Below, one piece after another: positions 8,088-17,700 of a stretch of DNA of 64,000 nt; within the stretch, counting starts at the first letter, position 1; every line of letters begins with the position of its first letter. The notes below the pieces were generated by a model that had not been told where the DNA came from, searched no databases, and saw nothing but the letters and a program-made list of their open reading frames with translations. Both the position numbers and the translations under genes were made by a program. This DNA is from Lentzea kentuckyensis (lineage in GTDB: Bacteria; Actinomycetota; Actinomycetes; Mycobacteriales; Pseudonocardiaceae), in assembly GCF_002150765.1 (NCBI RefSeq), contig NZ_MUYM01000075.1, positions 1 to 64,000 on the forward strand, written 5' to 3'.

Positions 8088-11000
8088 CAGTTCTCCGTCC
8101 TGACCCGGGCGGCGGCTCGTCCGTGTTCCGCGATGACTTCGATGCCGGGCACGGCGAAGGCTCCGCGCACCCGGCCGTTGGCGCCGACGGTGAGTTCCGC
8201 CGGGTAGATCGGCCCGGCCCCGCGGTCCCACAGCCACGTGCGCACGGCGTCCTTCACGACGATCACGCGCAGCAGCCAGTCCCGTTGGGCGGGCACGTCC
8301 AGTCCGCCGTAGTGCCGTCTCTCGGCGGAGTTCAGGTAGCGGCGCATGATCAGGTCCCTGGTCGCGCTGTCCGACCAGTTCTCCGTGACCCGCAGCCACT
8401 CACCGTCCTGTGTGGACAGCAGTTCGGTGCCGGGCCTGAGCTTGACCTGCCAGATCCGGTCGTCCGTGGTGAACCTGCGGGTGGTCCAGCCGGTGATGCG
8501 GCACCACAGCTCGCCGTTCACCCTCAGCTCGGCGTCGGCGACCATCTCCTGGGCGGTCACCGAACGGATCCAGGCCGTGCACTGAACGTCCTCTGTCGGC
8601 GCCGGTCCGTGGAACGACACCTGTTCGATCCCGGTCGGCAGCACGGTCTGGTCGACCGTGTGCGTGACCTGCATCCAGTGCCCGATCAGCTGTCCGGCGC
8701 TGTCCAGCAACGCTCCGGGCGCGGGCAACGGCGTGAGCACACCGGCGATCCCGTTGTCCGCCAGGCAGTCGATCTTCGTCACGCCCGCGAACGCCGGACC
8801 GTGGAACATCCAGTTGTCCTGGTACAGCTCGGCGGCGGTGACCGGTGCTTCGCGCACGCCTTCAAGTTCCTTGCCGACGGGCTGTTTCGCGACCGGCGCC
8901 ATCAGCACGACACCCTCGGCGTAGTCGCCGACCTTCACGACGACGCGTTCCTGACCTTCGGCGCGGGCGGAGATCTTCACCGTGGACGCGGGCAGAGCTG
9001 TCAGCCAGCGCTTGGCCTTGACCTGCGCGAACCCGTGCACCGTGCCACCGGTGAGCCTGCGCGCGGCGTCCGCGAACACCTCCAGCAGACCGGTCGCGGG
9101 AACGATCGGGAACCCGTCGGAGAGGTCCGGCCAGCCCAGCGGCTGCGGGAACACCGAGTGGTCGACGAGTTCCGGCATGGTGCGCAACGAGAACTCGCGG
9201 GTGAACCCGGCCTCGTTCGGCCTCAGCGCACCGACGACCTCGCGCGCCACCGCGTTCGTGTGCGCGATCAGCCGGTTGACCGCGGCCGACATCGGGCTGT
9301 CGTCGGCGACCAGCACGGGTTCGGTGCCCAGCGGGTCGACCTTGATCCTGGGCGTGCCGAGCCGGAGCTTGACCTTGTGCGCCGTGCCGCGCTTGAGCCC
9401 GAACGCCCACAGCGCCTCTGGTGCGATGTCGGCGTTCACGGCGAGGTGCGGGCGGTCGCTGAGCGTGTCGCTGACGAACCCCTGCACACTGCCCGGTCCG
9501 ATTTGGACGAACGCCCGGAAACCCGACTGGTGCAGGCGTTCCAGCAGCGGCCGGAACCTGACCGGTTCGACCAGGTGGCGCAGGACCAGTTCGCGGACCT
9601 CGTCGACGGCCATCGGTTCGAGGGAGTTCGCCGACCACACCGGGATGTCCGAGGCGCGGACCGGCAGCTGGTCGAGCGTTTCCCTGGCCTGCCCGAGATA
9701 CGGGGCGAGCGCCGGGGTGTGGAAGCCGGTGCGGAACGGCATGAGCTGGGCCATCACGCCGTTGGCCTTCAACGTGACGAGGACCTGTTCGAGGCGGTCG
9801 ATCGGGCCGCAGATCACCGACTGGTGCGGGCAGTTGTCGTGGCTGATCGTCACGCCCTCGACGAGGTGCTGCTCGGCGGTGTCGGCGGAGCAACCCAGTG
9901 CGGCGTAAGCGATGTCGACGACCGCGACCGCGCCGGGGCCGAGTGCCGAGACGAACTCGTCGATCGTCGGGTAGATGCCGCCGACGACCATCGCGGTCCA
10001 CTCGCCCATGCTGTGCCCGGCGAGCGCGCCGGGCGTGATGCCGAGCGCCATCAGTTCGCGGGCGACGCGGCGGCCGTCCTGCAGCAGCCGCACGGCGTGC
10101 TCGACGACCTCGCCGCTGAACTCGCGCTCGAAGCCAGGGAACAGGAACGCGACCTGGTCCGTGCTGGTCAGCAACGGTTGCGGGGCGAACCAGATGTCGT
10201 GGCGGCCCGGCCACGCCTTGCCCTGGGCGAGCACGCGTTCGGCGAGCTTGAGCTTGCGGTCGTCCGGGTTGCCGATGGCGAGCCGGAACGCGCGGTCGGC
10301 GCTGGACGTGCGGCGTTCCTTGAGCGCCTTGGCCAGTTCGTCCGCGGTGTCGGCGGCGAAGGTCATGACCGGCTTGCGCGGCTTGGCGACCGTGTGGCCG
10401 TCGAGGACTGCGTGCGCGTTGATCCCGCCGAACCCGAACGCGTTCACGACCGCGCGGTGCGGCCCGGTCCACTCGCGTGCCTCGTGCACGGGGGTGAACC
10501 TGGTGCCCGCGAGCGCCGAGTGCGGGTTCTCGACGTGGAGGGTCGGCGGCAACGTGTTGTGGTGCAGCGCGAGGGCGGCCTTGATCAGGCCGGCCATGCC
10601 GGCGGCCGGCATCGCGTGGCCGATCATCGACTTGACCGTGCCGATGCCGATCTCGTCGCCCTCCGCGCCGAACGCGTTGATCATCGTCGACAGTTCGGCG
10701 GCGTCACCGGCGGGCGTCGCGGTGCCGTGCGCCTCGATCAGGCCGGGAGCGTCGTGGTGAGGATCGAGCTCAGCGCTGGCCCAGGCCCGTTGCACGGCAA
10801 GGAGCTGGCCCTCGGGGTTGGGCGTCATCATGCTGGTCGCCCGGCCGTCGCTGGCGGTGCCGATGCCGCGGATCACCGCGTAGACGCGTTCGTCGCCGAC
10901 GTCTTCCAGTCGTTTCAACACGACCATGCCGACGCCCTCGGACAACAGCGTGCCGTCCGCGCTCGCGTCGAACGGCCGGATGCGCTCGCTCGGGCTCAAC

Positions 11001-11752
11001 GCCCTGAGCTGGGTGAAGACGCTCCACAACGTCGGGTGGTGGCAGACGTGCACGGCCCCGGCGAGCATGGCGTCCGCGCGGCCCTCCTGGAGCTCGCGGA
11101 CGGCGTGTTCGACGGCGACCAGGCCGGACGCGCAGGCCGCGTCGACGGTGTAGGCGGTGCCCTTCAGGTCGAACCGGTTGGCGATCCGCGACGCCGCGAG
11201 GTTCGGCACCAGGCCGATCGACGATTCCGGCTGCTCCGGGCCCAGCCGGTCCTTGATGGCCTGGCGGACGTTGTTCAGCTCCGTGCCGGCCAGGTTCGGG
11301 AAAAGATCGCGGACCACCGACACGACCTCGTCGGCGAGCCGCACCCGCTGGTCGAGGCGCGCACAGCCGGGCGTGAGGTAACCGCCGCGCCCGACGACCA
11401 CGCCGACCCGGTCACGCGAGGGAAGCGTTGCCTCGCCGCCCGCGTCCGCGATGGCTTCCGCCGCCGTGGCGAGGGCGAGCAGCTGGTCGGGTTCCGCGCC
11501 GTCCACTGTGGACGGCATGATGCCGAACCTGGTCGGGTCGAACTCCGCCAGGTCGTCGACGAACCCGCCCCTGCGGCAGTAGAACCGGTCGCCGCTGGTG
11601 CTGCCCTGGTCGTAGTAGGTGGCCGGATCCCAGCGGCCGGGCGGGATCTGCCCGATGGCGTCGACGCCGCTGACGATGTTGCGCCAGAACGTCGTGGCAT
11701 CGGGGGCACCGGGGAAGACGGCGCCGATCCCGACGATCGCTATGCCTCCCAT
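8087..11752 (-). CDS. Iterative synthase subunit B: KS-AT-DH with PPTase-like tail
   Basis: A 1221-residue protein. The KS is at about 1-430: Cys in VDAACASG near 209, His in EAHGTATPAGD and IGHAMPAAG. The AT is at about 500-830: nucleophile in GHSMGEW near 580, His in RTGFH. The dehydratase is at about 860-1070, with DHSVFPQPLGWP...VPATGLLE and FHGPAF, the form found in PUFA synthases and enediyne PKSs rather than modular PKSs. The last about 100 residues (RDWLLRVIVVKDAVRTWLW) match the conserved helix of a 4'-phosphopantetheinyl transferase domain as in enediyne PKS C-termini, but the upstream acidic motif is unclear. The ATG at 11752 overlaps subunit A by 13 bp. It probably provides a second condensation and the dehydration step for the growing chain. 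Confidence 0.88.
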   Translation of the reverse strand: MGGIAIVGIGAVFPGAPDATTFWRNIVSGVDAIGQIPPGRWDPATYYDQGSTSGDRFYCRRGGFVDDLAEFDPTRFGIMPSTVDGAEPDQLLALATAAEAIADAGGEATLPSRDRVGVVVGRGGYLTPGCARLDQRVRLADEVVSVVRDLFPNLAGTELNNVRQAIKDRLGPEQPESSIGLVPNLAASRIANRFDLKGTAYTVDAACASGLVAVEHAVRELQEGRADAMLAGAVHVCHHPTLWSVFTQLRALSPSERIRPFDASADGTLLSEGVGMVVLKRLEDVGDERVYAVIRGIGTASDGRATSMMTPNPEGQLLAVQRAWASAELDPHHDAPGLIEAHGTATPAGDAAELSTMINAFGAEGDEIGIGTVKSMIGHAMPAAGMAGLIKAALALHHNTLPPTLHVENPHSALAGTRFTPVHEAREWTGPHRAVVNAFGFGGINAHAVLDGHTVAKPRKPVMTFAADTADELAKALKERRTSSADRAFRLAIGNPDDRKLKLAERVLAQGKAWPGRHDIWFAPQPLLTSTDQVAFLFPGFEREFSGEVVEHAVRLLQDGRRVARELMALGITPGALAGHSMGEWTAMVVGGIYPTIDEFVSALGPGAVAVVDIAYAALGCSADTAEQHLVEGVTISHDNCPHQSVICGPIDRLEQVLVTLKANGVMAQLMPFRTGFHTPALAPYLGQARETLDQLPVRASDIPVWSANSLEPMAVDEVRELVLRHLVEPVRFRPLLERLHQSGFRAFVQIGPGSVQGFVSDTLSDRPHLAVNADIAPEALWAFGLKRGTAHKVKLRLGTPRIKVDPLGTEPVLVADDSPMSAAVNRLIAHTNAVAREVVGALRPNEAGFTREFSLRTMPELVDHSVFPQPLGWPDLSDGFPIVPATGLLEVFADAARRLTGGTVHGFAQVKAKRWLTALPASTVKISARAEGQERVVVKVGDYAEGVVLMAPVAKQPVGKELEGVREAPVTAAELYQDNWMFHGPAFAGVTKIDCLADNGIAGVLTPLPAPGALLDSAGQLIGHWMQVTHTVDQTVLPTGIEQVSFHGPAPTEDVQCTAWIRSVTAQEMVADAELRVNGELWCRITGWTTRRFTTDDRIWQVKLRPGTELLSTQDGEWLRVTENWSDSATRDLIMRRYLNSAERRHYGGLDVPAQRDWLLRVIVVKDAVRTWLWDRGAGPIYPAELTVGANGRVRGAFAVPGIEVIAEHGRAAARVRTEN

Positions 11753-14700
11753 CGGTAGACCACCTGCACGTCCGCACCGTTCCCGATCTCGTTCAGCAGC
11801 GCGTCCACACCCTGCCGCGGCTCGATCAGCGGGATGCCCCGGCGCCCGTACTCGTCCGCGAGCCCGGCCGCCATGCCCGCGCCGGCCCAGGGACCCCAGT
11901 CGACAGCGACGACCTTCCGTTGCACGCCCCAGAACCTCGCCATCCGGTCCAGCGCGTCGTTCGCCGCCGAGTAGTCGGCCTGGCCGCGGTTGCCGAACAC
12001 CCCGCTGACGCTGCCGAACAGCACGAGGAAGCCCTCGTCGAACGCCTTGGCGCCGTTCACCTTCGTGGCCCAGACCCGGTCGAACGACTCCTGCGTCTTG
12101 GCCTCGATCAGCTTGTCGTCCAGCACGCCCGCGCCGTGGACGACACCGTCGATCCGGCCGAACCTGACCTTGATGTCGTCGAGGATCTTCGCGACGGCCT
12201 CGGTGTCGGTGACGTCGCACTCGTGGTAGCGCACGCTCGATGCCTTGGCGCGCAACCGTTCCATGGTCTGACGGACTTCACGTTCGGCGAGCACCTTACG
12301 CGCCTTGGCCGGCACGTTCTCCTTCTCGCCCAGCTCGAACAGCGCCTTCACGAGCTCGGGCTCGGTCGTGGCGTGGCTGAGCCGGTGGTCCTCCGCCGCG
12401 ATCGGGGTGCGGCCGATCAACTCGATGTGACAGCCGGTGCGTTCGGCGAGCTCGGTCGCGACCAGTGCCGTGATGCCACGGGCGCCACCGGTCAGCAGCA
12501 CCACGCTGTCCGCGTCCAGGTCGAGGCTGCCGTTGGCGAGTTCCGCCGGCACCGCCTCGATGACCTGCCGCCTGCCCGCCTGGTAGCCGACGACCGCCGG
12601 TCCCGGGCCGATCTCGGCGAGCAACGCGGTGGCGATGTCGCGGTGACTCTCCTTGGAGTTCACGTCGACCGCGCGCACCACGAGGTCCGGGTACTCGAGC
12701 GCGGCCGTGCGGATCAGGCCGTGCAGACCGATGTCCGCGGGCAGCTCGTCCGGGGTGTGGTCGAAGCCGAACGTGCCACCGCCAGTGGTCACCACGAGCA
12801 GGTTCACGCCGTTGGTCACGCACGCCTTGACTTCGCTGAACGCCTCGGGCAACCGTGCCCCGAGCCTGACCACGACGTCGATCCCGCCCAGGTCGTCCGG
12901 CAGCACCTGCTCGATGCGCGGACGGACCGCGTGCCGTTCGATGAGGTCCGCGAGCTCCAGGCCGATGCCGTTGTCGTCGATGATCAGCACGGTCTTGCCG
13001 GTCAGGTCGACCGGTGCCGCCGGCTCGGCGGCCACGACCTGCGGCACGAGCCGGACGAGACGACCGGTCGTCTTCGGCGTGACAGGTGCTCCGAACCAGC
13101 CGACGATCCCGTCGATCGTCTTCAACTGGGCCAGTTCCTCGACCGCGCCCGTGGCACCGAGCTCCTGGGCCAGCTCGCCCACGATCTCGGCGCGCTTGAT
13201 GGAGTCGATGGACAGGTCCGCTTCCAAGTCCAGGCCCGGCTGCAACATCTCCACCGGATAACCCGTGCGCGTGCTGATCGTCCGCAACACGACCGCCCGC
13301 ACGTCCCGTGCCGGTGTGCCTGGTGCGTCTGCAAGTACTACCAGCCGCGAGTTGGTGGTACTTGCAGACGCCAGTTCCGCCGCGCCGAACCAGCCGACGA
13401 TCCCTTCGATCGTCTTGAGCTGGGCGAGCTCGTCCACCGATCCGGAGGCGCCCAGTTCCGCCACCAGCTCGCCGACGATCTCGGTCCGCTTGATGGAGTC
13501 GATCGACAGATCCGCTTCCAGATCCAGGCCTGGCTGCAACATCTCGACCGGGTAACCCGTGCGCGTGCTGATCGTCCGCAACACGACCGTACCCACGTCC
13601 TCCTGCGGCTTGGCCGCGGCGACCGGGACGGGAGCGGCCTGTTCGAGCACCGGCATCGGCGCTGGAGCAGCGGGTGCGTTGCCGAGGTAGCTCAGCAGGA
13701 CATCGCGCTGGGCGCTGACCGCGTCGCGCATGCCGTCCAGGAACTTCTCGATGATCTCGTCGCGCCCCAGCCCCGAGCCGACTCGCAGGGTCGGGAACTC
13801 CGTCGCGGGCCGCAGCCCGCCGGGCAGTGCGTCGCCGTTCGCGTCCCGCACGAGACCTCCATCCACGTACCAGCCCGGCCGCGGTGGCACGACCGTGGCG
13901 GGTTCGGCCCTGTCCTCGAACAGCGGCGCGGCGTCCACCTCGACGCCGGCGACCGCGAGTTCCGCGAGCGTGCGCAGGAACGTCACGTGGTCGTCGCACC
14001 GCAACGCCTGGTGCGGCCGGTCGCCGAGGGTCTTGCCGACCAACGACGTCAGCACGCCGCCTGGGCCGGCCTCGACGAAGATCCGCGCGCCCGCCGCGTA
14101 CATCGACTCGATCTGGTCCACGAACCGCACCCGGCCCGCGAGCTGTGCGGACAGGCCGTCGCGCACGTCCGTGTGCGGGGCAGCGGACACGTTCGACCAC
14201 ACCGGGAAATGCGTCTCACCAAGGGAAACGGCCGCGAGACTGGCCGCGAACCGGTCCCGGGCACCCGCCATCAGCGGGCTGTGGAACGCGGCGGCGACCG
14301 GGATGCTCTTCACGCTCAGCCCGGCGGCCCGCAGCACCTCGACGGCGTTCGACACCGCGGCCGTCGCACCGGAGATCACGACCTGCTCGGGCGCGTTGTG
14401 GTTGGCCACCACGACATCCGCCGGCAGCAACGCCTCGACCGCGGCCAGCGGCGCGGACACCGCGGCCATCGTGCCGGGGTCCTCGCCCACTGCGGCCAGC
14501 ATCGCCTCGGCCCGTGCCGCGCTGAGCGACAGCAGTTCTGCCGGCCCGAACGCGCCGGCCGCCGCCAGCGCGACCAGTTCGCCGTAGCTGTGGCCACCGG
14601 CCAGATCCGGCCGCACCCCGACGGATTCCAGCAGCGCGGTGACCATCAGGCCCGCGATGCCGAGCGTCGGCTGGGCGTTGCGGGTGTCGGTGATCTCCGC

Positions 14701-17700
14701 GCGTTGCCTCGACGCGTCGTCGGGCGTGAGCGCGGCCGGCGGGTACATCACCCGTTCGTACCGGGCGTCCACGAAGTCCTGCAGCCGCGGGAAGGCCGTG
14801 ACCAGGTCGAGCAACATGCCCGGCCGCTGGCTGCCCTGGCCGGGGTACAGGAACGCGATCTTCGGTCGTTCGCCGGAACGCAGGCGCACGACCTCGGACG
14901 ACTGCCACGCCTCGACGTCCGCGAGCGCCTTCCGCAAGCCGTCGTGGTCGCTCACCACGAACGCCGCCTGAACCATGCCGTCACCGCACGCCGCGGCCAG
15001 CGAACGCAACGGCGTGCGCTCATCGACAAGTGCGCTCAACCGGGCCGCTTCTCGTTGTGCCGCAGCCTGATCATCGCCCCGAACCAGGAAGAGCTCGGCC
15101 GGCCAGCGAGTCAGCCCGTGGCGTGGTTCGTCAGCACCGGTATAGCCCGCGAGGACGGTGTGGAAGTTGGTGCCGCCGAACCCGAACGCGCTCACGCCCG
15201 CGACCCGGTTCCTGCTCGCCCACGTGCGGTGGCCGAACGAGAACGGGCTGGTCCGCGCGTCCCAGAAGGCGTTGGGCTGCTTGACGTGCAACGTGCCGGG
15301 CCGCAACCCGGTGTGCACGGCGAGCGCCGCCTTGATCACGCCCGCGAGGCCAGCCGCGCACTTGGTGTGCCCGATCTGCGACTTCACCGAGCCGATCGTG
15401 CAGGTGCCCGCCTCGACGCCGGAGAACATCTCGGTCAAGGAAGCAAGCTCGGTCCGGTCGCCCACCACGGTTCCAGTGCCGTGAGCCTCAACCATCCCAA
15501 CCGACGTCACCGGTAAACCCGCTGAGGCGTACGCACGACGCAACGCCCGTTGCTGCCCCTCCGGACGTGGCGCGGTGAGGCCCAGCGACCGGCCGTCACT
15601 GGACGCGCCGATGCCCTTGATCACCGCGTAGACCCGGTCGCCGTCCCGTTCCGCGTCAGCCAGCCGCTTCAGCACCACGGCGGCGACACCTTCGCCCAGC
15701 GCGATGCCGTCCGCGGCCGAGTCGAACGTGGCGCAACGGCCCTTGGCGGACAACGCCTTGACCGAAGCGAACATCTGGTAGTCGTGCGCGCTGTTGTGCA
15801 GGTCGACCGCGCCGCACAACACCATGTCGCTGGTGCCGCCGACGAGTTCCTTGCACGCCACGTCGAGCGCCGCGAGGCTGGACGCGCAGGCCGCGTCGAC
15901 CGTGTAGTTCGCGCCGCCGAGGTCGAGCCGGTTCGCGACCCGGCCGGCGATCACGTTGCCGAGCACACCGGGGAACGAGTCCTCGGTCAGCGCGGGCAGG
16001 TGGTCGTCCAGGTCGCGGATTCCCAAGGCGGGCAACGCGGTGCGGACCGTGTAGGCGTTCGCGAGGTCGGCGCCGGCCTCGGCGCCGAAGATCACCGACG
16101 TGCGTTCGCGGTCGAACACCCGCGTCGCGTAGCCGGCGTCCTTCAACGCCTGCGCCGAGACTTCCAGCGCCAGCAGCTGCGCGGGTTCGATCGAGGTCAG
16201 CGACGCGGGCGGGATGCCGTAGGCGAGCGGGTCGAACGCCGTGCGCGGGATGAACCCGCCCCACCTGAACGGGCTGCCGTAGCGTTCGGGCGACCAGCGG
16301 TCCGGCGGGATCTCGGTGATGGAGTCGGTGCCCGCCAGCACGTTCGCCCAGAACTCGGCCACGTCCCGAGCACCCGGCATGATCGCCGCCATGCCGACGA
16401 TGGCGACGTCCAACGGCTCCCGCGCAACGGTTTCCGAGCTGGTCTCCGGCAGCAGGCCGGAAACGATGTCCTCGTGTAACTGAGCGATCGTGGTGCGGTC
16501 CGACCGCAACGTCGCGACCTGGCCGATCATGAACATGCCCTCACGGCGCTGTTCGTCCTCGCCGACCTCTTTCAGGCCTTCGTCGTCGCGGACGAGACCG
16601 CGGCTGGCGAGCCGGAGCCGGCCGAGATTGAGCTGTTCGAGCCGCTCCCAGCTCTCCTGCTTCGGCAGGCCGGCGAGTTCGGCCCGCGCCTGCTCGAAGG
16701 TGTCCACATAGGACGTCTGCGCGCACCGGACCGCGTGGCCGGGCGAGGTCTCCAGCAACGCGGTGTCCTCGCACTCGATCGCGACCTGCTGGAACACCGG
16801 CTGGATCGCGCCGTGCGTGACGGCTTCCTCGGTGAACAGGTAGGCCGTGCCGACGAGCACGCCGACCGCCGCACCCCGCGCCGCGATCGGTGCGGTCAGC
16901 GCGGAGATCATCGCGGCCGAGCGGGCGTCGTGAATGCCACCGGCGAACAACACAGTGACGTCAGCAACATCCGTCTTACGCCCGCGCAACACGTCCACCT
17001 GCTGCTGCCACAACGTGAAGCTGGACCGGGGGCCGGTGTGCCCGCCGCATTCCGAGCCCTCGAAGACGAACTTCCGCGCGCCCTCGTCGAGGAACCGGCG
17101 CAGCAACGCGGGCGACGGTACGTGCAGGAACGCCTCGATCCCGGCGTCCTCCAGCTCGCGTGCCTGCGCGGGCGTGCCGCCGGCGACGATCGCGTACCGA
17201 GGCCGGACCGCCAGCACGGCCGCCATCTGCCTCGCCCGCAACTCGGGCGGCGCGAAGCCCAGGAGCCCCACGCCCCACGGCCGATCACCGAGCTTCGCGG
17301 CGGTGCTCTCCAGGAGTTCGCGGACCGCCGGACCCTCCATCAACGCGAGCGCGAGGAACGGCAGCGCGCCCCCTTCTGCGACGGCCGCGGCGAACGCGGG
17401 CTGGTCGCTGACGCGGGTCATCGGGCCCTGCGCGATCGGGTAGCGCAGGCCGGGCACGCGGTCGCAGAACGGCCCGGCGGCCCGGATCGAGCGGTGCTCA
17501 CCCGCCAGGGTGAGATTGTCTTGAATCCCCCTCTGAATCGCGCCTACGACGCCTCCGACGGTCCCAAACGACGTACGATTGAATTCGGCGAACGCGCCTT
17601 CCTGGCCTATTTCGAGCGCGTTCTGCCGAACATGTACACGCAACCCGTCGTTCACAACCGTGTCGGCGCCGTCCATCAGGCGGACGGCGTTCACAATTTC

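Noticed and set aside
8123..15516. Very long open frames on the + strand opposite the synthase genes (about 1200 codons each)
   Set aside because: They are antisense shadows produced by extreme GC3 bias; their translations are His/Arg/Gly-rich with no domain, while the minus strand encodes clear KS, AT, ACP and KR motifs.
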